Shown: piece after piece, positions 53,753-64,000 of the stretch
Layout: every line of letters begins with the position of its first letter
How positions within the stretch are numbered: position 1 is the first letter of the stretch
Assembly (NCBI GenBank): GCA_963721645.1
Contig: CAVRJK010000001.1
Location: 1-64,000, forward strand
DNA length: 64,000 bases
Reading direction: 5' to 3'
Source: JALZKA01 sp963721645
Lineage (GTDB): Bacteria; Actinomycetota; Thermoleophilia; Solirubrobacterales; 70-9
Notes under the pieces: model-generated
Seen by the model: the letters and a program-made list of their open reading frames with translations, nothing else
Told to the model about the DNA's origin: nothing
Databases searched by the model: none
Program-made: the position numbers and the translations under genes

Positions 53753-56700
53753 CGGACGGTGATTGTCGTCTGGGACGACGCCGGTGACTGGTTGCCGGCC
53801 GAGTCCGTGGCCCGCACGGTCGCCTGCCAGACACCGAGGCCTGGAGTATCTGCAGTCCAGGTGCAGTTGCCGTCGGAGTTGCAGTTGAGAACAGCCTGTT
53901 TCGTCACCGGGCTCCCAAAGCCCGTGTAGGTCACCGTTACCGAGCGAACACCCGACAGCGCGTCGAAAGCGGTGCCCGCAAGCTTCTGGCTTCCCGACCA
54001 GGATGGCTCCTGAACGCGTGGTGATGGTTGAAGTCGGATCGGTGCGATCGATCGAGACGGTCTGGGTCGTCACAGCGGAGCGTCCCGACAGATCCGTAAC
54101 GCTTCCAGTTGCCGGCAATTCGCGGCCCTCCGACGAGATCGTGATCGAGTCGGATGCCTCCAGCGGCGCGCCTTCGACCTCGCGGTTGCCGCACAGGGCG
54201 ATGCCCGAGAGGTCGTCCTCGCATGAGAACTCGACCGAGACGTCGTCCTTGTACCACCCGTGCTGATTCGGCTGGCGATCTGGAGATGCCGTGATGGTCG
54301 GGGTGCCCGTGTCGATGTTCACGTCGTTCACGGTCAGGTCTTCGGAATTGCCCGCCCGGTCCGTCGCCGAGACGGTAAAGCTCTGGTTGGCCCCGGCCTC
54401 GCTGAGCGTGCGCGGGGCGGGGCAATCCGCGACGCCCGAGACCGCGTCCCCACAGGTGAAGCTGAAGGTGACGGGCCCGTCGAACCAGCCGCGATCATTC
54501 GCGGGGCGGTCCGCCTCGGCCACGATCGACGGGCCCTCGCGATCCACAGCGAAGCGGGCGGTCGCGATCGAGCCGTCGGAGCCCCGGTAGGTCACCACGT
54601 GCTCGCCCTCGGCCGGCTCGGCGGGACTGACGGGTCCGTCGACGGGGACGAAGGCGCTGCCGTCGAGCGAAACCTCGAAGGTCGCGTCGTCGTGGTCACC
54701 CGCGTCGAGCGTTGCGGACGGGGGCGCCGAGAAATACCCGGAGGCCGGAGTGGGCGGATCGAAGATGACCTGCGGGTCGCCGGCCTCCCCCTCCTTGGCC
54801 GGCGCGATCGTGTGTCCCTCGACCTTTCGGGTCGAGTAAGCAACGTTGAAGGAGCGGTCGTACACCTGGACGATCGCTTCCGGGATGGTCGTGCCCGATG
54901 GCAGGACGCCACCCGCAGACAGCACTCCGGGAGCGATCAACGAGAGGTCGGCGCGGTGCCAATCGACCTCGCCGCCCGCCTCCTTGTCCGCGTCGGTGAT
55001 GTAGAGGACCGTGCCGCCGAGAAGATCGTCGCCCTCGGCATCGACGCGGATCGAGAAACCACCGTCGGAGACGAGGCCGTCCACGCGGCGGATCGTGGGC
55101 GGCGAATAGTCGTTGGAAGTGGAGCGCAGGACGCGGCCGCCCATCTCGAGGTTGAGACGCTGACGATCGCTTCGGTATGAGCCCGCAATCAGGGTCAGCA
55201 TGTCGCGTCTGCCCTCGGCGGTGGCTACGGGCTCTACGGTGGCGAGGGTGGCAGGGAAGAAGGGGTCGCTCGACTCGGGCTCGGGCTCGTGCGCTGCAAG
55301 GTCGATTGTCGCCCGCGCGATCGCCGGGTTCGCCTGAGTCTCCACGGTCGTGAGCGACTCCAGAACGAAGCCGTGTGCGGGCGCCCCTTCCTGGGTCTCA
55401 TCCTGGCTCAGTTTGGGCTGGATGGGCCGCCCGTTCACGACGAGTGGATCATGGCCGCGCACCGTGGTGTAAGTGCCGCGCTCGTCCTCGACGGGAAGGA
55501 AGTCGTCACGCAGGTCGACCGTGACCGGGGTCGAGCTGCGGGTGCTCTCGTCGTCGCCGCCGTCGGATTCAGCCAGTGGCGGCACGACGCTCGGGCTCTG
55601 CGTCCCGTCGCCGATCACGTACATCGGCAGGCCGTAGAACGTCGCTTCCATCGAAGCCTTTGCCCAGTAGATATCGGGTACGCCGGTGATCCCGATTGCA
55701 CGCTGCTTCGCGAGCATCAGCGCCTGACCCGCTGACGAGACGCCGGCGACAAGGCCGCGGGCGTACTCGGCCATCACGAGCTCCGAGTAGGCGACCGCGG
55801 CGTCGTCGCCATAGCCGTAGCCCGTGTTCGCCGCGTAGATGGCGCCGCTTCCGCTCATGCGTTCGGCCCAGTCGCCGAGGAGTGGGTCTGTGCCCTGCGA
55901 AGCATCGGCCACCGAAAGGTTCAGGCCCGAGTGACACCCCACGGTGAAGGCGACGCTGCCAGGGGCGACGTCGGCCTCGGCAGCTGAGATCAGGTTCGGA
56001 TCGGTCCCGTTGAACGCGGCCGCCGGCAGGGCGCGGTAATGGTCGTAATGGGCGTTCACGGAGAGGAAGCCGGCGCCCGGAGCGTTCAGTCCGCCCAAGG
56101 CGTCATCCGCCGTCCAGGTTTCATCGATCCGGCTCGACGAAGCGCCGCTCGGCACGCCCGAGGAGAGGGACCCAAAGATGTCCTCGGAGCCGTCCTTCAG
56201 GAAGTCGTAGCCGGTGACAAAGGAACGCTGCGGGCGGAGGCTGCCGTTGGCGGTGAGAAACGCGTCGGCCTGGGCCTCGATCTCGGCCGGAGTCTCAACC
56301 AAGCGGCCGAGAGCGACATCCGGCGCGTAGAGCCCTTCGGCGGGATCGAAGTCGCCGTAGGGGTCGTCGCTCAAGAAGTAACCCTGGCGCAAAGCGGATG
56401 AGACCGAGTTGTCGTCGGGGATGCCGTCGCCGTTCCGATCGACGGTTGCGTCATCGGCGTACTCAGACTCCTGACCGATCACGGTGCGATCAGGAATTCG
56501 GGCCTGAGGAATCACGTCGTCGGGACCGACCAGCACGATCGAGCGAAGCTGCGGCAGGCCGCCGTTTCGCCGGCGCTCGTCGTCGACGATCTCGTTGATC
56601 TGAGTCACTACATCGTTTGCACGGGCGACCGAGCAGGGATCGGAATCCCAAGCAGCGAACTCGGCACCGGTGGGGACCCGCGGGCTGTTGTCTACGGGAA

Positions 56701-59700
56701 GGACTACGCCGTCGGTCGCGGCAGCAAGATCCTGGAGGCGGTCGAGCATCGCCTGGGTCCCCGTGCCCATGCGGCTCGGCGCGACCAGGTAGAGAGCCTC
56801 TGTCGAAGCGGGAACGTTCGGGTAGGCGATGCTCGAGCCGCTCGGCAGCGAACGCGCCGGGCAGGCAGGCGAAGTCGCCTGGGGAGCGTCGGAGCGGCGG
56901 AGGATGTACGGGGGCGCCTCAAACGCGCCGTTGTAGCCGACGACATGTGCGATGAATGTGTCGCCCGCTTCCTCTGGGCCGACGACGATGCTTGCCGCCT
57001 CATCGGCCGTTCCGCGCTGGATCGAGGTGGCGCGAACCGTCAGGTCCGTGCGGCGCATCGCGATGTCCTGAATCTGGTCTGGGGCAGCCAAGGCCTCGTC
57101 GATGGGCTCGGTGCCGTCGTCCTCGACCGGCGTCCGCCGCATCGCGGTCCGGCGCATTGCCGTGCGCCGCATCGCGGTGGCTTCGACCCCCTCGTCCGAG
57201 CCGTAAATGACCAGGTCGTAGTCGGCCGGCAGGTGCGAGAGCGAGATCGTTGTACGCCCCGCGCTTGGCTGGAAGGTGAAGAAGTCCGAGTCGGTGGAAC
57301 TCGAGATGTGACCACTCAGAAGCGCCTCTTCCCCGATGGCACGCGCTTGGTCGGGCTGGTCGCCCGGGTCGCGCGAATCGTCAACCCTGGTGCTTATCTC
57401 GTTCGACACGACGGTCGTACCGCCGGCGACGATGCTCAGCGTGGCCCCATCGAACGGACCGAGGCTCGAGCCCGGCTCGACCAGGAACCGGATGGTCGCG
57501 TCGTGCTGACCCGACTGGCCCGCACAGGCGGGTGCAAGGGCAAAGGTGAAGGGTCCGCTCTTGCGCTCGGCGGGAACTCCACGACCGAGCGGCTTTGCGG
57601 GGCCGCCGTCGAGCGAAGCGGTCGCGCCGTCGGGGGCGGGCCGGGCATCGCCTGGTGCCGCGAGTACGGCGGTCATGTCTGCGCTCTGGTCGCAGTCGAT
57701 CCGGACGGTGGCCGTGTAGGTGGTCAGTTGGTCCGCGCGGTAGGCGGCCTCGTTCAGGAGCCCCTGCTTGTCAAGGCTCTCGTACGGGATCTCAGCGTGG
57801 TCCAGCATCGCCAGCACCACGTCGCCGACGCTGAGGTCGGTCAGGCTCGGCTTGGGCAGTAGCCCTGTGAGCTCGGCGATCGTCGCGTTCCCTACCTCCG
57901 AGTCCGACAGCTCGCCGAGCTTTCGTCCGGAACATGAGCCGCAGTCGAGGATGGAGGCGAACTCGGAAGCCTGCGCGCTCTTGAAGGGCTCGATCGTCAG
58001 ATCGAGGTCGGCCAGCAGAAAGTCCGCTATCGGAGCGGCGTCCTCGCCCGTGCCCAGATCCGTCTCGAGGAGCGAGATCGGCTGTGACAGGTAAGCGGAG
58101 AGGTCGTCGCCGAGAATCTCCAGGTCGACGAGCGTGGAGGTTGCGACGTCAACGCCGTTGGAGCAGTTGTAGGGCTGGTCGGCAAGGAAGGAGCACCAGC
58201 CACCGTCGGGCTCCGGCAACGAGGAGAGCGGCCTGATCCCCAGCACTATGGCGGCGAGGCTTGTCCGCCGCATAGCGGTTGAATTGAGGTCGATGTCGTC
58301 CAGGGTGAGAGCGCCGACGCCCTCAGGGTTGATCGCGTACGCATCCTCCATGGTGAGCGTCTGAAGCGGCGCCTCCGTCCCCAAGAGCTCCTGCCACGTC
58401 GTGCCCTCGAGCGAAACCTCGGACAAGAGCGCGTAGCGCAGCGCCGTGCGGCGCATGGCCGTCGAGAGCAGGCCCGTACGGCGCATCGCGGTCCGGCGCA
58501 TTGCGGTCGACAGAAGGTCGGTCCGGCGCATTGCCGTACGGCGCATCGCGGTCCGGCGCATCGCGGTCGCCTGGGCATCCTCGGCGGCATCGATTGCTGC
58601 GCTCGGATCGAGGCCGGCAAGCGGGATCCGTTCGTGGCCGGCAGCGTTCGTACCCGGGCTGACGTTCAGCTCGATCGGGCCGGAAGCCGGGCCGGCGGTG
58701 CCCATGAGGCGCGCGACGGCGGTCTTCGTGCTGTCGTCACACCCTCCCGCGAGAAGGATCCGGCCCGAGCTGATGGTGAGGCCGCTGGGACCTGCGCCCT
58801 GCTTGTTGAGGCAGGTCGAGAAGACGACACGGCCGCTGCTTCCGAAGCTCGTGTCGAGGGTCGGACTGGCGTTCTGCGTCAGGCGCATCACCGCCCAGCG
58901 CGTTGTCGACGGGTCGCCGTAGACCTTCGATCCCGTGATCACCGGCTTGCCCGCCGCGTCTATCGAGACGTCGGAGGGATAGAACGGGAAGCCGAAGTAC
59001 ATGAGGCCACCAACGACCTTGCCGCCCTGTCCAAAGGACGAGTCGAGCGTGCCGTCGGCCTTGATGCGGGCGACCATGCCGTTGGTCGTGGATGGCCCGG
59101 TCAAAACGGCCCTTCCATCGGCGAGCGGCGCTACGGCCGCTGCGTAGTCCTCACCGGTGCCGCCGGAGATGTTGTGAGTGATCCTTCCGCCGGTACCGAA
59201 CGAGGAATCGGCGGCTCCCGCCTCTGTGAAGCGGGCCAACGCGGTGTCTGCCGTGGAAGATGAGGAAGACGGGCGTACCGACCCCGAGAGGAGCACCTTG
59301 CCGTCGGGCAGGATCGCGACGTCGTTGGCTACCGCTTGCTGATTTGTGAAAACACTCCGGGCGACGCCCGCTGAGCCGAAGCCGGGATCGGCGCCAAGCG
59401 GACCCACCTTGACCACCGTGAACACCTGGCGGCCGCTCGCAGTGGCGTCAACGCTGACGATTGCGCCATTGGCCGTCGCGGTTAACGCGGTTGGGCGCGC
59501 GTAGGACGAGTCGGGAACGGTGACGGTGACGGCTCCGTTCGAGCCCCAGGCCGTGTCGCGGGTGCCGTTCTGGTTGAAACGCTCGACGACGAACTTGTTC
59601 GAGCTGCTCGCCCCGGCGACGAGAACCTTCCCGTCCGAGGCCATCGCGACCGCGGCGCGTCCGTACTTGCCGCTGACCCCGGTAATCGTTTCGCCGGCGG

Positions 59701-59971
59701 TGCCGAAGCTGGTGTCGGCGGTGCCGTCCGTGTTGAGCGCGCGCAGGTAGACCTTGTCCGACTGGTTGGTCGCGAGGCCTGCGAAGACGATGCGCCCCCC
59801 GGCCTGGACCATCGGCGCGTCGAACGACGAGACGCGGTAGCTGGTCGTGACCTTGGCGAACCCATTGCTGCCAAAGCCCGGATCGGTGTCACCCGCCTTG
59901 CCGAATGCAAGCGATGTCGAAGAGAGCACGACGACGAGGGCTGCAGCAGCGGCCCTTCTCGATTTCAGCAT
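53749..59971 (-). CDS. Giant secreted protein with gingipain-like (C25) protease domain, one frameshift
   Basis: About 2,070 residues from the ATG at 59971 (GGGGGG upstream; signal peptide MLKSRRAAAAALVVVLSSTS). Order: delta-60-type propeller repeats (GTADTSFGTAGETI) to about 430; AMRRT repeats; a helical segment; a PPC-like domain (DSDFFTFQPSAGRTTISLSH, about 866-928); more AMRRT; and a caspase-fold domain with SVNAHYDHY (H1308) and TVGCHSGLNLS (C1346), the His-Cys pair of C25 gingipains. Ig-like repeats (VTFSFTCGDAVSGVADCPAP) end it. Near 54003-54012 one base is extra: the other frame gives SWSGSQKLAGTAFDALSG and a TAG at 53749-53751. The uncorrected frame runs on to 53267 as nonsense. Probably an extracellular or surface protease. 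Confidence 0.8.
57131..57178 (-). repeat. AMRRT repeats, second cluster
   Basis: Three 15-bp units, each encoding Ala-Met-Arg-Arg-Thr, sit just after the PPC-like domain (residues about 932-947). A single further unit lies near 57050. Codons differ between units (CGC CGG, CGG CGC, CGG CGG), so the protein repeat is kept while the DNA drifts. Confidence 0.85.
58445..58567 (-). repeat. AMRRT repeats, first cluster
   Basis: Six AMRRT units in blocks of three, two and one, separated by DLLST and GLLST (residues about 469-509). Another unit, STAMRRTSL, lies near 58265. The pattern looks like a short-period solenoid with Arg-rich faces. Confidence 0.85.
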
Positions 59972-60159
59972 CGGCCCCCCGATACCCCGGTGTACAACCC
60001 CCGTCATCACAGCCGTCAGAAAATCATAAATGATCCGCGCGTATTGTGCGTTGCGTCACACGGTTCACCAGCGCAGAGGGAACTGCGCCGCCGCGCGAAC
60101 GCGCCGCGCTGGCCAGGTCGCAGGAGATGTGACCGCCCGCGAGGGGCGGCCGCAGGCGC

Positions 60160-61059
60160 CTAGGTTTCGACCTTCTCCGCCTCGGGGGCGGAGTCGACCG
60201 TGCCCTCGGGATCCAGGCCAGGTTCCGAGCGGGCAGCGCGGTCCTCGTAGGCCGACCGGACGTTCATGTCGGCGCCGGCCAGGACCTGATCCGCCTTGAG
60301 TGCTCTGACGACGGCTTCGCGGCCCGACCGGGGGAGCAGCTGCATGAAGCGGAAGATCCCATTGGACATCTTCGGTACCCACACGTCGAACTTGGGGTAC
60401 TTGAGAGCGTCCACGATTGCGTCGGCCACCTCCTGTGGCTCGAGCTTCTTTACCGCGCGGGTGTCGACCAGACCGGAGCCGAGCTCGGTGTTGACCGCCG
60501 CGGGCATCACGCATGAGACCTCGATGTTGGTCTCGCGAAGCTCGCCGCGGACGGCCTCTGAGAGACCGACGACCGCGTGCTTGGTCGCGCAGTAGGTGGC
60601 GCCACCGGGGAATCCGCCCTTGCCGGCCTGCGAGGCGATATTGACGATGTGACCGGAGTTCCGGCGCATCATCGAGGGCATCACGAGCTTCATGCCGAAC
60701 ATCAGGCCGTGCACGTTGATGTCGAACATGCGGCGTGCGGTCGCGTCGTCCTCGTCCACGAAGCGGCCGAGCGGCATGATGCCGGCGTTGTTGACGAGAA
60801 CATCCACGGGGCCGAGGCGCTCCTCGACCTGACTCAGGTAGCTCGCAAAGGAATCGCGGCGAGTCACGTCGAGCTCGAGGGCAATGGTGTCGCCTCCGAT
60901 CGCCGACGCTGTCTTCTCGGCAATGTCGAGGTCGAGGTCGCCGATCGCGACCTTCGCGCCCTCGCGCACCAGAGATCGAGCGGTTACCTCGCCGATCCCG
61001 CGTGCACCGCCGGTGATCGCAACAACCTTGCCCGCGAGCGAGCGGGGTTCCTTCGCCAT
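60160..61059 (-). CDS. SDR family oxidoreductase
   Basis: 299 residues. TGGARGIG binds NAD(P), NNAGIM is the central motif, and Ser (NIASQAG) with YCATK give the catalytic triad of classical short-chain dehydrogenases. A C-terminal extension of about 50 residues (VLAGADMNVRSAYEDRAARS onward) is acidic and disordered. The substrate is unknown; fatty or sterol alcohols are typical for close relatives. An operator-like palindrome lies 72 nt upstream. Confidence 0.88.
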   Translation of the reverse strand: MAKEPRSLAGKVVAITGGARGIGEVTARSLVREGAKVAIGDLDLDIAEKTASAIGGDTIALELDVTRRDSFASYLSQVEERLGPVDVLVNNAGIMPLGRFVDEDDATARRMFDINVHGLMFGMKLVMPSMMRRNSGHIVNIASQAGKGGFPGGATYCATKHAVVGLSEAVRGELRETNIEVSCVMPAAVNTELGSGLVDTRAVKKLEPQEVADAIVDALKYPKFDVWVPKMSNGIFRFMQLLPRSGREAVVRALKADQVLAGADMNVRSAYEDRAARSEPGLDPEGTVDSAPEAEKVET

Positions 61060-61130
61060 GTAGAAGCTCCTCCTCAGGGAAAACTGGAGCTGCGGAGTCT
61101 ACGAGTCTTGCGAGACGCGCGTTTCACCCG

Positions 61131-61157
61131 TCACCTGATACTTCACGTACCAGGTGA
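61131..61157. promoter_or_regulatory. Operator-like inverted repeat upstream of the SDR gene
   Basis: TCACCTGATAC and GTACCAGGTGA form 11-bp arms with one mismatch and a 5-bp spacer (TTCAC). Size and spacing suit a TetR-type dimer. It lies 72 nt before the SDR start; no regulator gene is adjacent. Confidence 0.5.
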
Positions 61158-61290
61158 TGTGGCGGGCGGCGCCGAGTCCGGCGGTGATGGGTGTGAAGAT
61201 CAGTTTCAAGATCGCGCAACTTATACCCCGGCGCCGACGCAAATAAGCCGGTAACCCCCTATCGGCCGCAAACTGCGTACGTTTGAGTCA

Positions 61291-61695
61291 ATGAGCGGCC
61301 GGAATGTGGTACTCGCGGGCGACCAGGCCGCATCAGAAGCTCTTGAAGCGGCCCTGGATCGGACGGGCGCGCACGCCACCTATCAGCGCTCGGATGGCTT
61401 GCCCGAGGCGCTTGTGGCCATCGAGCAGGGTCTCGAAGACGATCGCCCCGACGCCGTTGTCGCAGTCGGCGCCGGCGATGCGGCGATGGCCCTGGCCATC
61501 ACCGCGGGCAAGCTCGGGATCCCTCTGGTGATCTCGCGCGTTGACGACGTGGCGGGCGAGGATCAGGACAAGAACCGCATCCTCGCGACCCTCGCCTCCC
61601 TGGACGCCGGCCCAGACCCCCGGCGAGCGGCCGATCTGATCGCCGCGTGGATGGCTGAGGGGCCGTCCGCCGCGAACCTAGACTTGAACGCATGA
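61291..61695 (+). CDS. Hypothetical protein coupled to a sugar dehydrogenase (134 aa)
   Basis: MSGRNVVLAGDQAASEALEA then PDAVVAVGAGDAAMALAITA and KLGIPLVISRVDDV give an alpha/beta pattern like half of a UDP-GlcNAc 2-epimerase or glycosyltransferase-B fold. It is far too short for a full enzyme. The ATGA overlap with the next gene couples them, so it probably aids nucleotide-sugar metabolism. Function not shown. Confidence 0.6.
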   Translation: MSGRNVVLAGDQAASEALEAALDRTGAHATYQRSDGLPEALVAIEQGLEDDRPDAVVAVGAGDAAMALAITAGKLGIPLVISRVDDVAGEDQDKNRILATLASLDAGPDPRRAADLIAAWMAEGPSAANLDLNA

Positions 61696-62942
61696 AGGTC
61701 GGAATCATCGGGCTCGGTTACGTCGGGCTGCCACTGGCCGTCGCCTTTGCCGAGGCGGGCGCCGATGTCGTCGGCGTGGACGTGAGCGCGGCCACGGTCG
61801 AGGCGCTCTCGCGCGGCGAGTCGACGATCGAGGACATCCCGTCCGAGCGGCTCGCGGCGCTCATCGGCAAGAGTCTTTCCGTCGCGACCGACGGCGCGGC
61901 TCTCGGCGAATGCGACGCGGTCGTTATCTGCGTTCCTACCCCGCTGGCCCATCAACGTGAGCCGGACCTCTCCTACGTGGACTCCGCCGGTCGCACGGTC
62001 GCCGAGCATCTCCGCCCGGGTCAACTGGTGGTTCTCGAATCCACCACCTACCCCGGGACCACCCGCGAGCGGCTCGGGCCCATCCTCGAGGAGTCCGGGC
62101 TGGTTGCGGGCGCGGATTTCCACCTCGCGTTCTCGCCCGAGCGGATCGACCCCGGCCGCACGGACTACACCGTGCGCACCACACCGAAGGTCGTCGGCGG
62201 ACTGACCGACGAGAGTTGTGAGGCCGCGGCTGACCTCTATGGATTGATCTGCGACCACGTGGTCAAGGTCTCGAACCCGGAGGTCGCAGAGCTGACAAAG
62301 CTCCTCGAGAACATCTTCCGGTCCGTGAACATCGCGCTTGTGAATGAGCTGGCCGTCCTGGCCGACCGCATGGGTATCGATGTCTGGGAAGTGGTCGACG
62401 CTGCGGCTACCAAGCCGTTTGGCTTCATGCGGTTCGAACCGGGCCCCGGAATGGGCGGCCATTGTCTGCCGATCGATCCGTTCTACCTCGCCTTCAAGGC
62501 ACGCGAGTACGACTTCCCGACCGAGTTCATCGAGCTGGCCGGCCGGGTCAACGAGGCGCAGCCGCACTTCTGCGTCGACCGTGCGGTGCGCGCCTTGAAC
62601 GATGTGGGCAAGCCTGCGCGGGGATCGCGCATCCTGCTCCTCGGCGTCTCATACAAGGCAGGGATCGGCGACATGCGCGAATCCCCTGCGCTGAAGATCG
62701 CAAGGATGCTCCGCGATCTGGGCGCCGAGGTCTCCTACCACGATCCCCACGTTCCCGAGGTGGCTGAACTCGGCCTCTCGAGCGTCTCCCTGGCAGACGG
62801 CCTTTCGGAATGTGATCTCGCGATCATCGTCACCGCGCATGACGAGGTCGACCCGAAGCTGGTCGTGGAGAAGGCCCAACGTGTGTTGGACCTGCGCGGG
62901 ACGACCCGTGGCATTACGGCGGATCACGTCGTCCGCCTCTGA
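61692..62942 (+). CDS. Nucleotide-sugar (UDP-GlcNAc/UDP-glucose type) 6-dehydrogenase
   Basis: 416 residues. GIIGLGYVGLPLAVAFAEAG binds NAD. LESTTYPGTTRE, NIFRSVNIALVNELAVLADR and GPGMGGHCLPIDPFYLAFKA follow, with the catalytic Cys in GGHCLP and the C-terminal SYKAGIGDMRESPAL. This is the WbpA/TuaD group that oxidises the C6 of a UDP-sugar to an acid for surface polysaccharide. The exact sugar cannot be told by eye. Coupled to the gene before it. Confidence 0.92.
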   Translation: MKVGIIGLGYVGLPLAVAFAEAGADVVGVDVSAATVEALSRGESTIEDIPSERLAALIGKSLSVATDGAALGECDAVVICVPTPLAHQREPDLSYVDSAGRTVAEHLRPGQLVVLESTTYPGTTRERLGPILEESGLVAGADFHLAFSPERIDPGRTDYTVRTTPKVVGGLTDESCEAAADLYGLICDHVVKVSNPEVAELTKLLENIFRSVNIALVNELAVLADRMGIDVWEVVDAAATKPFGFMRFEPGPGMGGHCLPIDPFYLAFKAREYDFPTEFIELAGRVNEAQPHFCVDRAVRALNDVGKPARGSRILLLGVSYKAGIGDMRESPALKIARMLRDLGAEVSYHDPHVPEVAELGLSSVSLADGLSECDLAIIVTAHDEVDPKLVVEKAQRVLDLRGTTRGITADHVVRL

Positions 62943-62954
62943 GATTGTGACCCT

Positions 62955-63653
62955 ATGAGGCTGGGGCGAAGGACCGCCGAGCATGCGGACCGGGTCACTC
63001 TTGGACTGGCGGCGCTGGCAGCGGCCACCGCGGGGACCGTCGCAGTCGGGGAGCTGGCAAAGCTCACCAGACGCCGTGCTCGCGAGGCCGCTGACGACCC
63101 TGCGGTGGCGAGCCCAGAGACAGTGTTGGAGACGGCTGAGCAGGCGATTGTGTCGACCCAGCTCGCAACGCAGGACGCGGTCGCTGTGGCGATCGAGGGT
63201 TACGCCGCCACGCCGCGCGCCGAGGCCGTCCTCTTCAACCTCCTCACGGGTTTCACAGGCGCATTGGCGGGCGCGCGAATCTCGACCCACGGAATGCGTG
63301 GCGGCTGGTGGCCGGTCGGCAACGTCGAGGTGCGCGGACGACACATCCATCACTTCGTACCCGGCATCCTCCTCGCCTTTGGCTCGGGCGCGGCGGCGCT
63401 CCTGACTTCCAATGAGGTGCTCGAGCGGCAGCTTGCGATCCCGTTCGGCGCCGGCATGGGGCTGACGCTCGACGAGGCAGCGCTTCTGCTTGACCTCCGC
63501 GACGTCTACTGGACCCGCGAGGGAGTGCTGAGCGTTCAGCTGTCGCTTGGGGCCACAGCGCTCTTGGCAGGCACGCTGCTCGCCCTCCGCATGCTCCGCC
63601 GCGGTGAGCGCCGTACCGAGGCGACCGGCGTGATTCCAGCTCCCGCCTACTAG
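62955..63653 (+). CDS. Conserved membrane protein (232 aa)
   Basis: Helices at VTLGLAALAAATAGTVAVGE, LFNLLTGFTGALAGAR, FVPGILLAFGSGAAALL and LGATALLAGTLLALRM. A VEVRGRHIHHFVPGI segment with two adjacent His precedes the third helix and may bind metal. This family occurs in actinobacteria without known function. Its stop overlaps the convergent gene's stop (CTAG, 63650-63653). Confidence 0.6.
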   Translation: MRLGRRTAEHADRVTLGLAALAAATAGTVAVGELAKLTRRRAREAADDPAVASPETVLETAEQAIVSTQLATQDAVAVAIEGYAATPRAEAVLFNLLTGFTGALAGARISTHGMRGGWWPVGNVEVRGRHIHHFVPGILLAFGSGAAALLTSNEVLERQLAIPFGAGMGLTLDEAALLLDLRDVYWTREGVLSVQLSLGATALLAGTLLALRMLRRGERRTEATGVIPAPAY

Positions 63654-64000
63654 TCCTCGGGGCGTACCCGGTACCGGGCGAAGAGCTCTCCGGACTCCGG
63701 ATCGGAGAGGAGCCACACCACGTCCAGATCGCGAATGCCGCGATCGAGCCCCTCAACGAGGCCTGGGCCATGACCGCCGGACAGCTTGGGGGCATGGGAG
63801 ATGAAGATCTCGTCCACGCAGCACGCCTTGTGGAGCTCTCCGTGGAGGGTCGCGCCGCCCTCGCAAAGGAGAGCCCGGACGCCTTCGTGGGCGCGCAGGT
63901 GGGCGAGTGCGGCCTTGAGGTCCACGCGCCCGTCGTGGCGGCAGATCTCAACCGGCGTCGCCGTTTGCGGAGCGGCGTCGTCCGATGCGGTGAAGATCAC
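63650..64000 (-). CDS. RibD C-terminal/dihydrofolate-reductase-like protein, partial
   Basis: The last 116 residues of a gene that continues past the window. RALLCEGGATLHGELHKACC and DEIFISHAPKLSGG are the core of the RibD reductase domain. It may be the reductase for the pyrimidine step of riboflavin synthesis or a stand-alone NADPH-dependent relative. The 5' part is missing, so a fused deaminase domain cannot be excluded. Confidence 0.75.
   Translation of the reverse strand: MIFTASDDAAPQTATPVEICRHDGRVDLKAALAHLRAHEGVRALLCEGGATLHGELHKACCVDEIFISHAPKLSGGHGPGLVEGLDRGIRDLDVVWLLSDPESGELFARYRVRPED

Overview
The window is high-GC DNA with short intergenic gaps, many GTG/TTG starts, ATGA-type gene overlaps and the gene families of an actinobacterium: a quinol:cytochrome c reductase with a cytochrome b split in two and a cytochrome c fused to the second half, MenG, a bifunctional-type dCTP deaminase, TatA/TatC, and a CspA. 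My best guess is Actinomycetota, class Thermoleophilia (Solirubrobacterales-like). This is an inference from gene content; there is no rRNA to confirm it.

Region 1, about 0.25-10 kb, looks like a defence island. On the plus strand there are three PD-(D/E)XK-like proteins in a row. On the minus strand there is an apparent operon running from a TM0106-type RecB-like nuclease/SF1 helicase, through two small unknown frames, to a GmrSD-like (DUF262-DUF1524) enzyme. A DUF3800 protein is divergent from it. Almost every gene here is interrupted by single-base indels although the protein sequence is conserved on both sides. That pattern fits uncorrected sequencing errors better than old decay.

Region 2, about 10-19.5 kb, is accessory: an ARPP-1-like protein, conserved hypotheticals, a likely toxin/DUF2283 pair, a sigma factor - HTH regulator - small protein - ImmA/IrrE peptidase operon, a HIRAN protein, VapBC and two alpha/beta hydrolases.

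Region 3, about 19.5-26.4 kb, is information processing and stress: a DEAD-box helicase with a structured leader, CspA, exonuclease VII (xseAB), a luciferase-like oxidoreductase, a small basic protein, and an RpoD-family sigma factor. The sigma factor promoter carries a LexA-type box between its -35 and -10 elements.

Region 4, about 26.4-49.9 kb, is core metabolism: glutamate synthase gltBD, a YmdB-like phosphodiesterase, an ABC exporter, heme synthesis (hemB, an AhbA-AhbB fusion, hemL), the Rieske/cytochrome b/c complex with MenG and a polyprenyl diphosphate synthase, dcd, tatAC and tRNA-Lys(CTT). Seven intergenic sites here carry a family of REP-like palindromes whose two arms vary together.

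Region 5, about 50-60 kb, holds two very large convergent genes. One is a soluble-adenylyl-cyclase-like protein (two cyclase domains, an ATPase, TPRs). The other is a secreted protein of about 2,070 residues with a delta-60-type propeller, unusual Ala-Met-Arg-Arg-Thr repeats and a gingipain-like (C25) caspase-fold protease domain. Region 6, about 60-64 kb, has an SDR dehydrogenase behind a good operator-like palindrome, a nucleotide-sugar dehydrogenase operon and the end of a RibD-like reductase.
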